Source: Lachnospiraceae bacterium
GTDB lineage: Bacteria; Bacillota; Clostridia; Lachnospirales; Lachnospiraceae
Direction of reading: 5' to 3'
Length of the DNA: 64,000 nt
Assembly (NCBI GenBank): GCA_022845955.1
Contig: AP025576.1
Span: forward strand, 1,798,001 to 1,862,000
Shown: positions 48,849 to 57,847 of the stretch, piece after piece
Position numbering within the stretch: position 1 is the stretch's first letter
How the letters are laid out: every line of letters starts with the position of its first letter
Position numbers and translations under genes: made by a program
Notes under the pieces: generated by a model
Databases searched by the model: none
The model's input: only the letters and a program-made list of their open reading frames with translations
What the model was told of the DNA's origin: nothing

Positions 48849-50300
48849 ATGGCAGGAAAAAGATGGGCTGCTGCGGCAGCGATTATGGGACTTGTATTAA
48901 CCATTCCGGTAGGATGTGAGTCGGGAAAGGATGTTTCTGCGGGGCAGACGCAATCCGCACAGGAGGATTTGGTGGTGCCTAAATCCCAGGAGAGCACCGC
49001 CCCTGTGCAGACGGCAAAGGAAGGGGATATTGCATCGCAGGTACAGGCCCCCGATATTTTCGAACTGCAGTTTTCGGACGATACCGGACGGATGCAGGTA
49101 GAGGTAAAAGCGGATGTAATCATTCCGGCGGCGGACGGGTTCCGGCTGAAAACCGTTACCAGCCGGATTTTCACCCAGGAGGACTATGACACGGTCAACC
49201 GGGTGCTCCTGCAGGGCGGCAGTCTCTGGGACAGGGTGGTGGACGAAAACGATCCGGCCCATGGATTTACCAGGGCGGAGATTGAGGAACGGATTGCTAT
49301 TCTGAAGGAAGAAAAGGAATCCGGGGAATCCTATGTGGATCAATACGGGGACGGAAAGGATTACGACAAGAAAATAGCGGAATTCGAAGCGATGCTGGAG
49401 GCGGCGCCGGAAACCGCACAGATTCGGGATATAGAGCCTATTGTTCGGTTTGAGGTGAATGCTGCGGAAAACGGGAATCCGGATGCAAATATGCTGTCAG
49501 GCTATGTGACCATGGACGGAAAGGATTATTTTACCGTATTGGATAATAACATTCATCCTAACTGGAGATGGATTTCTTTTTCCACGGAATATACCGGTAA
49601 GGGAAGCAACTATCTTCCAGGACTGACAGACGGGGAAACGCAAGGGAAACTGGATACACCCCCAGCGGAAATTGAGCAGAAAGCCGCAGAGGCTATGGAG
49701 CAGATGGGGCTTACGGAATTTAAGTCCTGCGGCGGGGAATATTTTACCTCGTTTACCGAAGAAAAAGGGAAGATGGTTCCCCTTGCATATGCCTATGGCA
49801 TACACTTTACCAGAGTGATTGACGGGATCCCCGTTACCTATACCAACAACGACGGTACGACGGTGGAAGGGAACAATGCTTCCTGGCCCTACGAGCATAT
49901 AAGCCTGGCTTATGATGATGAGGGGCTTGTAAGCTTCCGCTGGACGGATCCCTATACGGTAACGGATATGTCGGATGAATATGTTTTTCTCATGCCTTTT
50001 GAAGAAATCCAGCAGATTTTCCGGGAAATGATTCAGAAAAAATACAGCGATTTTGCACAGGCAGGGATAGATATGAAGTTTCAGGTAGAGGAAATCCGGC
50101 TGGGCTACATGCGAGTTATGGAAAAAGGAAATCCTACGGAAGGGACTATGGTACCGGTCTGGGATTTCCTGGGGACAAGGACAATGAACCATACCAATTC
50201 CGATGAGCCGTATACCGAAACCTTCGGCGGCCCCTTTGAGAGCTTTCTTACCATTAATGCCATGGACGGCACCGTGATTGACAGGGATTTGGGATATTGA
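48849..50300 (+). CDS. DUF6034 family lipoprotein
   Basis: This codes for 483 residues after aaagagaggg. A lipoprotein signal ends at the lipobox VGC (Cys23), followed by a Ser/Gln-rich linker to about residue 60. The mature domain matches the pattern I associate with the DUF6034 lipoproteins of gut Clostridia, with aromatic-rich stretches such as GYVTMDGKDYFTV and YAYGIHFTRVIDGIPV; the function is unknown. It ends in MDGTVIDRDLGY. It directly follows a two-component pair with its own promoter and a terminator, so it is a single-gene unit likely under that system. Confidence 0.8.
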   Translation: MAGKRWAAAAAIMGLVLTIPVGCESGKDVSAGQTQSAQEDLVVPKSQESTAPVQTAKEGDIASQVQAPDIFELQFSDDTGRMQVEVKADVIIPAADGFRLKTVTSRIFTQEDYDTVNRVLLQGGSLWDRVVDENDPAHGFTRAEIEERIAILKEEKESGESYVDQYGDGKDYDKKIAEFEAMLEAAPETAQIRDIEPIVRFEVNAAENGNPDANMLSGYVTMDGKDYFTVLDNNIHPNWRWISFSTEYTGKGSNYLPGLTDGETQGKLDTPPAEIEQKAAEAMEQMGLTEFKSCGGEYFTSFTEEKGKMVPLAYAYGIHFTRVIDGIPVTYTNNDGTTVEGNNASWPYEHISLAYDDEGLVSFRWTDPYTVTDMSDEYVFLMPFEEIQQIFREMIQKKYSDFAQAGIDMKFQVEEIRLGYMRVMEKGNPTEGTMVPVWDFLGTRTMNHTNSDEPYTETFGGPFESFLTINAMDGTVIDRDLGY

Positions 50301-50318
50301 GCAGGAAACGATAAATGG

Positions 50319-50368
50319 CCGGCAGTAACTGTAAAGGTACATAACAGTTACTGCCGGTGAAATTTTAT
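50319..50368 (+). terminator. Terminator of the DUF6034 gene
   Basis: A perfect 14-bp stem (ccggcagtaactgt / acagttactgccgg) is followed by aatttta. The stem contains the GTAACTGT motif seen in other palindromes of this window. Confidence 0.75.
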
Positions 50369-50551
50369 AGGTCAATATAGTACAATAATCGGTCAAGAAA
50401 AAAGAAGAAAAGGCCAGGCAGAAGTGATAATTTGGTAGTATACCAATTAAAGGCCGGTCCCCTTCCGTAACAGTTCAGACAGCCCTTTGGGCCCTGCGGC
50501 ATGAGGAAGAGGGAAAGGGGAAGAACCGTGACAGGAAGAAGGAGGAACAGG

Positions 50552-53020
50552 ATGCAAATTCAGAAGCTGAATGAGAACTGGCAGATGTGCATCAACGGAA
50601 CGGGGGAATTTCTGCCCGCCGCCGTACCGGGAAGCGTATACCAGGATCTGCTGGATAACGGAAGGATGGAGGATCCCTATTACCGGGACAATGAGCTGAA
50701 AGCCCTGAAAATCATGGACAATGATTTTACCTATGTTACCCGTTTTGATGTGCCGGAGGCTATCCGCGGGCGGGAATCCGTCCTGCTGCATTTTGACGGA
50801 ATCGATACCATCGGGGATGTGTTCCTGAACGGAACGCTTCTTGGAAGCGTGAAAAACATGCACCGGACCTGGGAATTCCCGGTAAAGGAGCTGCTGCTTG
50901 CTGCCGGTAACGAACTGAAGGTGGTGCTTCATTCGCCCACCCGTTTCATCCGGGAGGCATATGAAGAACGGCCTGTGGAAGGCAGCTCCGATGCTATGAA
51001 GGGTTTCCCTTATCTGCGTAAGGCCCACTGTATGTTCGGCTGGGACTGGGGCCCCCGCCTTCCCGATGCGGGGATTTGGAGGGATGTGGATCTGATCGGC
51101 TTTGATACGGCCCGGCTGGACGGGGTATACCTTTCACAGGAGCACGGGGACGGCAGGGTTTCCCTGAAAGCCCGGATCGATGTGGATGTGTTGAAGGAAA
51201 ACCACTCCTGCCGTTTCGGCAGAGAAGAAAAAGAACTGCAGGGCCTGACCTGGCGCATGAAGGTGGCGGATCCGGAGGGGAATGTAGTTTTTGAGGGGCT
51301 TTGTCCGGAAGAAGCGGTTATTGAGAACCCCCGTCTGTGGTGGCCTAACGGCTATGGAAGCCAGCCTTTGTACCAGGTGGACGTAGCGCTTCTGAAAGAA
51401 GACCGTGTGCTGGATACCTGGAGAAGACGGATCGGGCTTCGTACCATGACCGTCCACACGGGAAAGGATGAATACGGCGAGCAGTTTGCACACGAAGTGA
51501 ACGGCGTCCGTATATTTGCCATGGGCGCGGATTACATACCGGAGGATAACATCCTGCCCCGGGTAAAGCCGGAAAGAACCTACGATCTTTTAAAGCAGGC
51601 CAGGGATGCCAACTTTAACTGCATCCGCGTATGGGGCGGCGGCAATTACCCGTATGACGGCTTCTGGGATGCCTGCGATGAGCTGGGGCTGGTGGTATGG
51701 GAGGATTTCATGTTTGCCTGCGCGGTCTATGACCTCACGGAAGAATTTGAACAGGATATCACGGCGGAATTTATCGATAATATCAAACGGATCCGCCATC
51801 ATGCCTGCCTTGGCCTGTGGTGCGGGAACAACGAAATGGAGATGTTTGTAAATCAGGGACAGTGGGTTACCAGGCCCAAAGAAAAGAGCGACTATGTGAA
51901 GATGTATGAATACATCCTTCCTAAAGTGCTCAGGGAATACGACCCCAATACCTTCTACTGGCCTGCAAGCCCTTCCTCAGGCGGTGCCTTTGATGAGCCG
52001 AATGATGAAAACCGGGGAGACGTGCATTATTGGGATGTATGGCATGGAAATAAGCCCATCACGGAATACAGGAAGTTTTTCTTCCGCTATGTGTCCGAAT
52101 TCGGCTTCCAGTCCTTCCCTTCCCTGAAAACGGTGGAAACCTTTACCGAACCGGAGGACAGGAATATTTTCTCCTACGTTATGGAAAAGCACCAGAGGAA
52201 CCAGAGCGCCAACGGGAAAATTATGAACTACATGGAACAGACCTTCCTCTATCCCAATGATTTTGACACCACCCTGTATGCCTCCCAGCTTTTGCAGGCG
52301 GAGGCCATACGATACGGTGTGGAGCATTTCCGGAGAAACCGGGGAAGATGTATGGGGACAGTCATCTGGCAACTGAACGACTGCTGGCCGGTGGCGAGCT
52401 GGGCCTCCATAGATTACTGCGGAAGATGGAAGGCACTGCATTATTATGCAAAACGGTTTTTTGCCCCGGTTATGCTTTCCTGCGCCGAGGAAGGGATCCT
52501 CACCCAGGATACCAATCCCAATGCGGAGCCTTATGAGGTGAAAAAATCCATCCGTCTCTGTGTTGCCAATGAAACCATGGAGGAGCAGCGCCTGCTGGTG
52601 AAATGGGCTCTGCGCAACAGCAAATCGGAGATCCTCCGGGAAGGGGAGGATGAGGTTACGGCAGCCCCCCTGTCCAGCGTCTGGCTTACAGAGCAGGATT
52701 GTATGGATGCGGATACCTACGGGGACTATGTGAGCTATGACTGCTATCGGGACGGACAACTCATTTCCGGCGGCTGTGTTATTTTCTGCGCGCCCAAGCA
52801 TTACCGCTTTACGGATCCAAAGCTTACCGTCACGGCCGAAGGGGATGTGCTGACCGTGAAGTCCGTCGCCTATGCAAGAGGGGTGGAAATTACCAATGAA
52901 GCGGATGATATGCTTTTAGACGATAATTATTTCGACATGAGCGCCGGTGAAAGGAAAATCCGTATCCTGAAAGGCTCACCGGATGGGCTGAAAATCAGAA
53001 GTGTGTACAATATCCGGTAA
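50552..53020 (+). CDS. GH2 beta-mannosidase
   Basis: This codes for 822 residues, the usual bacterial beta-mannosidase size. The start at 50552 follows gaaggaggaa. Landmarks: FDGIDTIGDVFLNG in the jelly roll, FGWDWGPRLPDAG (a near-unique beta-mannosidase pattern), acid/base Glu428 in CGNNEME, and nucleophile Glu516 in VSEFGFQ. No signal peptide is present. It removes terminal beta-linked mannose from mannan fragments or N-glycan cores taken into the cell. It is a single-gene unit between a terminator and a convergent pair. Confidence 0.94.
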   Translation: MQIQKLNENWQMCINGTGEFLPAAVPGSVYQDLLDNGRMEDPYYRDNELKALKIMDNDFTYVTRFDVPEAIRGRESVLLHFDGIDTIGDVFLNGTLLGSVKNMHRTWEFPVKELLLAAGNELKVVLHSPTRFIREAYEERPVEGSSDAMKGFPYLRKAHCMFGWDWGPRLPDAGIWRDVDLIGFDTARLDGVYLSQEHGDGRVSLKARIDVDVLKENHSCRFGREEKELQGLTWRMKVADPEGNVVFEGLCPEEAVIENPRLWWPNGYGSQPLYQVDVALLKEDRVLDTWRRRIGLRTMTVHTGKDEYGEQFAHEVNGVRIFAMGADYIPEDNILPRVKPERTYDLLKQARDANFNCIRVWGGGNYPYDGFWDACDELGLVVWEDFMFACAVYDLTEEFEQDITAEFIDNIKRIRHHACLGLWCGNNEMEMFVNQGQWVTRPKEKSDYVKMYEYILPKVLREYDPNTFYWPASPSSGGAFDEPNDENRGDVHYWDVWHGNKPITEYRKFFFRYVSEFGFQSFPSLKTVETFTEPEDRNIFSYVMEKHQRNQSANGKIMNYMEQTFLYPNDFDTTLYASQLLQAEAIRYGVEHFRRNRGRCMGTVIWQLNDCWPVASWASIDYCGRWKALHYYAKRFFAPVMLSCAEEGILTQDTNPNAEPYEVKKSIRLCVANETMEEQRLLVKWALRNSKSEILREGEDEVTAAPLSSVWLTEQDCMDADTYGDYVSYDCYRDGQLISGGCVIFCAPKHYRFTDPKLTVTAEGDVLTVKSVAYARGVEITNEADDMLLDDNYFDMSAGERKIRILKGSPDGLKIRSVYNIR

Positions 53021-53055
53021 CAACACCGCCTGTTGCGCAGGCCTGTCCTGCTGCA

Positions 53056-53099
53056 ATCTGTAAAAGGAAGAAAGCGTGCGCTTTCTTCCTTTTACAGAT
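53056..53099. terminator. Bidirectional terminator of convergent genes
   Basis: A perfect inverted repeat of about 20 bp (ctgtaaaaggaagaaagc / gctttcttccttttacag) with a 4-base loop. The stop codon of the minus-strand membrane gene lies inside its right arm. Confidence 0.8.
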
Positions 53100-53424
53100 C
53101 CTGGATATTCATTTTATCCAGCTGCTTCTTTTGTTTTATTTTGTCCCTGCGGATGAAATAAATGACAAGAAGCAGCAGCGTGGAAAGATTGCCGGCCGCG
53201 AGGGTGCCTGCGATAAGTCCGATAATACTCCAGGCCGACATGTTTTCCGTGATAATCAGATTAAAAACCAAAAACAGGGAATAAAGAAAGGAAAGAAGGG
53301 GAAGCAGTAACCCCGGTATCCGGCTTTCTCTTCCGGACAAATAGACCTGCAATACAATAGCGCCTGCGGCGGCAAGCAGGATAACGATCAAGGAAATCCA
53401 TATCATAAGGGTACCAACTGCCAT
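53092..53424 (-). CDS. Small membrane protein paired with DUF2089 regulator
   Basis: This codes for 110 residues with three hydrophobic segments (about 6-28, 38-58, 64-88) and a lysine-rich tail. A ggagg site lies inside the end of the upstream gene, and the two genes abut exactly (TAA then ATG). I do not recognise a family. Its tight coupling to a helix-turn-helix protein suggests a regulator and membrane partner pair, a layout known for anti-sigma or PadR-associated membrane proteins; here it is inference. Confidence 0.75.
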   Translation of the reverse strand: MAVGTLMIWISLIVILLAAAGAIVLQVYLSGRESRIPGLLLPLLSFLYSLFLVFNLIITENMSAWSIIGLIAGTLAAGNLSTLLLLVIYFIRRDKIKQKKQLDKMNIQDL

Positions 53425-53727
53425 TTATAATTCCTCCCTGTGCATTTTTTTATATTCGTTTATCAGTATTTTGGCGGTATCAAAATCCAGCCGTTCGTTT
53501 ATGGCAAGACGTTTGATGAGAGCGATATAAGGATCCTTTTCTGCTCCTTCGCTGAGCATGATCTTCTGGATTAGCTTATCCAGCCTCAGCCTGACCGTGG
53601 GATAGGTCACTCCGTACTGCTTTGCGATTTCCTTAAGCGAGCCGGAGGCCAAAAGAAACCTTTTCATAAAGGCCACATCCTCATCATCCAGATTAAGCAT
53701 CCATTCCGGTACTATTTCGATTGCCAT
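53425..53727 (-). CDS. DUF2089-like helix-turn-helix regulator
   Basis: This codes for 100 residues. The helix-turn-helix is clear in SGSLKEIAKQYGVTYPTVR at about residues 29-47, flanked by LDKLIQKI. It matches the DNA-binding part of DUF2089 proteins, but the N-terminal zinc ribbon of longer members is missing. A strong SigA promoter drives it, and a palindrome over the -35 box could be its own operator. It is the first gene of the pair with the small membrane protein. Confidence 0.8.
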   Translation of the reverse strand: MAIEIVPEWMLNLDDEDVAFMKRFLLASGSLKEIAKQYGVTYPTVRLRLDKLIQKIMLSEGAEKDPYIALIKRLAINERLDFDTAKILINEYKKMHREEL

Positions 53728-53753
53728 GGGAACTCCTCACTTTCATTATGTTA

Positions 53754-53782
53754 AATATATACTTTAATATTATTGAAGTCAA
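53754..53782 (-). promoter_or_regulatory. SigA promoter of the DUF2089 gene
   Basis: Reading the minus strand: TTGACT, 17 bases, TATATT. The -35 box overlaps a palindrome (tattgaagtcaata, 53771-53784), a possible autoregulatory operator. Confidence 0.7.
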
Positions 53783-53908
53783 TAGTAAAAAAAATATTTA
53801 TTTTTAAAAAGAAGATATCATGTAAAACAGATAATACTATACGGGGGAACGTAGAATAATAACCAATGACATGACGGTACCGGGCATGATGGTACCGGAA
53901 AAGAGGAG

Positions 53909-53937
53909 TTGACTTTCTGCCAATACTAAAGTATCAT
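53909..53937 (+). promoter_or_regulatory. SigA promoter of the Rpn nuclease gene
   Basis: TTGACT at 53909-53914, a 17-base spacer and TATCAT at 53932-53937. Just upstream is an imperfect tandem repeat catgaYggtaccggR (53870-53899). Confidence 0.65.
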
Positions 53938-53989
53938 AATTATATTCTTACCTATTTTATACCTCACAGTCAGAGGTAAATTTTAACTC

Positions 53990-54991
53990 GTGCATTCGCA
54001 CATTCTGGCAGTTTCTGCCGAAAAATCACACGTATTAACAGGGCAGGAACCAGAACAGGCTCTGGACAAAGCGCAGTATGACGGGTATGTGAAACGTATT
54101 CTGGGAAGCCGGCAGGTTCTGGCCCGTATACTGAAAGGGGCTGTCCGGGAATACGGCAGCTGTTCCATCGGAGAAATTATATCATGGATCGAACCGGATA
54201 TTTCCATTGCCAATGTCCCCCTTCGTCCCGGTGGGGAAGAGGAAAAAGACCGGAGTATTACAGGGGATAGCACCGAAAGTAAAATTCCCGGGGAAGGGAC
54301 CATTACCTATGATGTCCGGTTCCGTGCCTTCCTGCCCGGAGAGGATGACGCTTCGGAAATCAAGCTGCTGATCAATGTGGAGGCCCAGAAAGAATTTTAT
54401 CTGAAATACAGGATCGTGACCCGCGGGATCTTCTATGGGGCGCGTATGCTGTCAGAGCAGCAGGACAAAGAATTTACAGATTCCGATTATGACGGGCTGA
54501 AGAAGGTATACAGTATCTGGATCTGCATGAACGCGCCGGCATATATCGGAAATGCCATGGCGGAATACCGTATAACGAAAGAGGATCTTGTCGGAAACAT
54601 CACGGAGCAAAGAGAGAGCTATGATAAGCTGTCGGTAGTCATTATCTGTCTGCATGAAACCGGCGGGGCAGACTGTGCAGGAACCCTTCACGGCTTTCTG
54701 AATGTACTATTGTCCCCCGTGTTAGCCGCGGCAGATAAGGAGAAGCTTCTGACACAGGATTATGGGATGAAAATGGAATATGAATTAAGAGAGGAGCTGA
54801 GACAAATGTGTAATCTGAGTGAAGCGATTGAGGAGAAGGGCCTGGAACGAGGCCTGGAACAAGGCCTGGAACAAGGAATACTTCTTACCAAAAAAGTGAT
54901 GAAGCTGTCGGCAGGGGGAATGGAGGAAGAAGAAATAGCCCGGGTCTGCCTGATTACATCAGAAAAGGTACATGAAATACTGGTGGATTGA
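53990..54991 (+). CDS. Rpn/PD-(D/E)XK family nuclease (putative transposase-like)
   Basis: This codes for 333 residues from a GTG at 53990; agaggt lies 12 bases upstream. It belongs to the Rpn recombination-promoting nuclease family: the PD-(D/E)XK core shows in ITYDVRFRAFLP and LLINVEAQKEF, giving Asp, Glu and Gln at the expected spacing. The C-terminal tail is rich in coiled charged repeats, with a tandem DNA repeat at 54839-54878 coding for GLE(R/Q)GLEQGLEQG. Such proteins cut DNA and may be recombination or phage-defence factors. It is a lone gene ending just before a 12-bp palindrome. Confidence 0.85.
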   Translation: MHSHILAVSAEKSHVLTGQEPEQALDKAQYDGYVKRILGSRQVLARILKGAVREYGSCSIGEIISWIEPDISIANVPLRPGGEEEKDRSITGDSTESKIPGEGTITYDVRFRAFLPGEDDASEIKLLINVEAQKEFYLKYRIVTRGIFYGARMLSEQQDKEFTDSDYDGLKKVYSIWICMNAPAYIGNAMAEYRITKEDLVGNITEQRESYDKLSVVIICLHETGGADCAGTLHGFLNVLLSPVLAAADKEKLLTQDYGMKMEYELREELRQMCNLSEAIEEKGLERGLEQGLEQGILLTKKVMKLSAGGMEEEEIARVCLITSEKVHEILVD

Positions 54992-54992
54992 G

Positions 54993-55022
54993 GTAACAGT
55001 TCAGGACTGCCTGAACTGTTAC
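54993..55022. repeat. GTAACAGTTCAG palindrome
   Basis: A perfect 12-bp inverted repeat (gtaacagttcag / ctgaactgttac) with a 6-base loop directly after the Rpn gene. The same half-site occurs at 50466-50477, 62838-62867 and, in the GTTACTGTTCAC form, at 58364-58413 and 62876-63008. Confidence 0.7.
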
Positions 55023-55088
55023 GGACTGAGAACCATCTCCACGGGACAGACAACGGCTTCCTGATTTTTTCACGAAGCCGCACCCTTT

Positions 55089-56024
55089 TCAGAAGGAAAC
55101 TGCATTAAAATTTCGCAGGAAGCAGAGTTTTTCAATAGCTTTAATGGATTTCCACCAGTTTTCACTGACGGCAAATTCTCTGCCATACGGTTCCATGTGA
55201 TCAAACCAGGTCCATGGAATCTCCCAGACTCCATTTTCCGGCAGGGTTTCCAGAAGGTACCGGATCTCTTTTTCTACAATCTCCTTATTGGCCGGGTAGA
55301 AAGGGCTTTGGGGGCTGCGGATATAGTTGGAAGGGAGAACGCCGTAGTACTGCCATTTGCAAACATCCCGCTCAATGGAGGCGTTAACCAGGTTATTGAC
55401 GGCCGAATACAGAGCCGGCATGTCGTATTCTCCCAGGCTGAGGGACGGCGCGGCATGGATAAGACCGAGGTAGCCGCCTATCCCCATATCACCGAACTCC
55501 CGGATTGACAGCAGCTTGTCCAGCGCGTTTTTGGCGAGCATTTCCGCCTTCTTATAAAGGGAAGACCCTTTTTCCATATTTTGCAGCACAAAGACGCAAA
55601 GTCCGCAGGTGAGGCCGATGCTTTCTGTTTTGTTGGCTTCTTCCCTGTAAGTCCACCAGGGAGCCCGCGGGTAGCTGTCATTGCCCGGCACACAGAAGCG
55701 CCAGCCGTAATCCGTCAGATCCTTTTCACTGTATAAATATTTGAAAATCCCCCGATATATGGGGTGTGCAGTATCTGTCATCCCGATTTCCCGCAGCAGG
55801 TTTATCGCATAAAGCGTAGTATAGGGCGTGGAAGCGGGATTCCAGTTATCCGGCTCCAGCGCATTTCCAAAACCGCCGTCCTCATTCTGATAATAAGAAA
55901 GCGCAGAAACAACGTCTTCCATCCGTCCTTTTTCAAAATAAAATTTCCAAACATGTAAATCAATATCCCTGGCATTCCGATATACCCATGCTTTGATTCC
56001 TGAAAATTGTTTTTCTGTCAGCAT
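55089..56024 (-). CDS. Prenyltransferase/terpenoid-cyclase-like toroid protein
   Basis: This codes for 311 residues with aaggaggat before the start. It has the repeated helix pattern of alpha/alpha-toroid proteins and the QNEDGGFGNALEPD motif like the QW repeats of squalene cyclases and prenyltransferases. The catalytic DxDD of cyclases is absent, so an enzyme of that type is not shown. Another mark is GIGGYLGLIHAA. No membrane segment or signal peptide. It stands alone. Function is unknown; a carbohydrate-related toroid cannot be excluded. Confidence 0.7.
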   Translation of the reverse strand: MLTEKQFSGIKAWVYRNARDIDLHVWKFYFEKGRMEDVVSALSYYQNEDGGFGNALEPDNWNPASTPYTTLYAINLLREIGMTDTAHPIYRGIFKYLYSEKDLTDYGWRFCVPGNDSYPRAPWWTYREEANKTESIGLTCGLCVFVLQNMEKGSSLYKKAEMLAKNALDKLLSIREFGDMGIGGYLGLIHAAPSLSLGEYDMPALYSAVNNLVNASIERDVCKWQYYGVLPSNYIRSPQSPFYPANKEIVEKEIRYLLETLPENGVWEIPWTWFDHMEPYGREFAVSENWWKSIKAIEKLCFLRNFNAVSF

Positions 56025-56117
56025 ATGAATCCTCCTTGGTTATATGGAGCAAAATTGCCCTCTGGCGGGCAGAAGATGCTCCTCCTCGTTTACTGAAGGA
56101 TAATAGTATATCCCCGG

Positions 56118-56981
56118 CTATTTGTATTGTAAATTTGCGACAGGATTTCCGGCCATTTTCCGTGCATAGGCTTTTGCCTCTTTGGGAAGAAGCGTATGAT
56201 ATTTTTTAAAATCATGCAGGAGATGAGACTGGTCCGTATAGCCGTATTTGTGTACTGCATTTGCTGCATCAAACGATTCCTCCCGCAGGATATCCTGCCA
56301 CAGATACTGGTATCGGATCAAAGAAGAGAGCTGTTTGGGGGAGACACCGGTATATTCCCGGAACAGCCGTTCCAACTGCCGTCTGCTGAGGAATACCTCA
56401 TCTGCCAGAGCCGCTGTGCGAAGGTTCCCTTTTTGAGTAAGTAGGACAGCTATGGCGGCTTCCAGGGCAGGCTTCTGCCGTCTGGTTTCCAGGCGGCGGA
56501 GAAGAATTTTTTCCGCTTCTTTTGCCCGGCTGGGGAAAGCGGTTATTTCATACAGCAACGGTTCCAGGCAGTTTTTTATTGCCATGAAATGCTGCTCTGC
56601 ATCAAAGACATTGTTTTGCACCCCATCCATGGAATCCTGGGAAAACAGGACGGCGGTCCATGCATAAAAACGGATGCCGAAGACGGAACGGCGGTCCGTC
56701 CCTTTCATACCGCCCGCTGTGAGGAAAGCTTTGTTATTAATACCTACAAACCGGTTTTCTATCCGGTTCCGGGTGTGGTTCACTTCAAAAATAATATCCA
56801 TGCAGGTATCCGGTATAATCAGCTCCCCTTCTGTCCCGGCGCCGTCCGCCGGCCTTTCACTGCTCCAGAAGCATTTGATATAAGGCTTCAGGGCGTCGCA
56901 GGGAGGAATTTCCGTATAAGTGCCGTCGTTCCGAAACGGGGCGGCGGTGATAGGGCGGTAAAGCCGGTAATAACTATTCAT
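56118..56981 (-). CDS. AraC family regulator (DUF6597-type sensor)
   Basis: This codes for 287 residues. The N-terminal half resembles the DUF6597 sensor found in many AraC proteins (CDALKPYIKCFW, LIIPDTCMDIIF, VFGIRFYAW). The C-terminal AraC domain has the first helix-turn-helix at AALADEVFLSRRQLERLF and the second at KYGYTDQSHLLHDFKKYH. Its start overlaps the end of the next regulator gene by 4 bases, so they are translated together. Confidence 0.9.
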   Translation of the reverse strand: MNSYYRLYRPITAAPFRNDGTYTEIPPCDALKPYIKCFWSSERPADGAGTEGELIIPDTCMDIIFEVNHTRNRIENRFVGINNKAFLTAGGMKGTDRRSVFGIRFYAWTAVLFSQDSMDGVQNNVFDAEQHFMAIKNCLEPLLYEITAFPSRAKEAEKILLRRLETRRQKPALEAAIAVLLTQKGNLRTAALADEVFLSRRQLERLFREYTGVSPKQLSSLIRYQYLWQDILREESFDAANAVHKYGYTDQSHLLHDFKKYHTLLPKEAKAYARKMAGNPVANLQYK

Positions 56982-57847
56982 TCTGTTTTCCCCCGGTTCA
57001 TCCGGATAAATTCCCTGGGAGAGCAGCCATACTGCTTCCGGAACACCCGGTAAAAATAGCTCAGGTTATGAATCCCGCATTCCTGGCAGATATCAATGAC
57101 CTCCAGCCTGTTTTCCAGAAGCAGCCCCGCCGCATAATCCATTCGTCTCATGTTGATGAATTCCGTGGGAGACATGTGCAGGAATCTGCGGAAGGACCGG
57201 TTCAGGTATTCCTGGGAAAGACTGGCGAGAGACAGCAGCCGCGGAAGACCTTCGATGTAATTTTCCGGTTCCTCCATTTTCCGGATAAGCTCCGACAGCC
57301 AGGCGGGAAACGGCGCCGTTTCCCGCAGGGACGGGCCCGGACAGAACTGGTAAAGGAAAAAAGGCAGCACCGAGTTCAGGTACAGCCTTCTTCCTGCACC
57401 CGGATCCAGCCTCCCCACCTGAAGCATTTTATCCCGGATATCGGAAAGCAAAGGCTCCGCCAGTTCCGTATGGAGGCTTAAGGGGGAGCCGGTAAAAAAA
57501 GACTGGGGACAGCCCAGAAGCCCGCAGATCTTATCAAAAATGGAGGGCAGGAAGGAGACATTGATTAATTCCAGATCATACTGGTTCAGAAAGTCATATC
57601 CATGCCTGTCCGAAGGGCGCACAAATACAAAGGAACCCTCCGAAAGCAGGATAGATGCCTCGTTGATCCGGTGGATCCCTTTTCCCTTGCTGATAAGAAA
57701 AAATTCATAAAAGGTATGAGTATGGAACGGATAAGTCTCCCCCACACTGAATTGATGCTGAAAGCCGCAGTCCTCTCCCTTCAGGGTGAGAAGAGGAACC
57801 GGTTCTGCGGCATCCTCAGCCGGGGGCACCTGCTCATAATTCTTCAA
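56978..57847 (-). CDS. AraC family regulator (cupin sensor)
   Basis: This codes for 289 residues. The cupin sensor reads YPFHTHTFYEFFLISKG, and the AraC domain ends the protein (SLASLSQEYLNRSFRRF, then ECGIHNLSYFYRVFRKQYG). It overlaps the downstream AraC gene by 4 bases and the upstream DUF5721 gene by 14 bases, so three genes are transcribed as one unit. Two AraC proteins made from one messenger with no target genes attached is unusual. Confidence 0.9.
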   Translation of the reverse strand: MKNYEQVPPAEDAAEPVPLLTLKGEDCGFQHQFSVGETYPFHTHTFYEFFLISKGKGIHRINEASILLSEGSFVFVRPSDRHGYDFLNQYDLELINVSFLPSIFDKICGLLGCPQSFFTGSPLSLHTELAEPLLSDIRDKMLQVGRLDPGAGRRLYLNSVLPFFLYQFCPGPSLRETAPFPAWLSELIRKMEEPENYIEGLPRLLSLASLSQEYLNRSFRRFLHMSPTEFINMRRMDYAAGLLLENRLEVIDICQECGIHNLSYFYRVFRKQYGCSPREFIRMNRGKTE

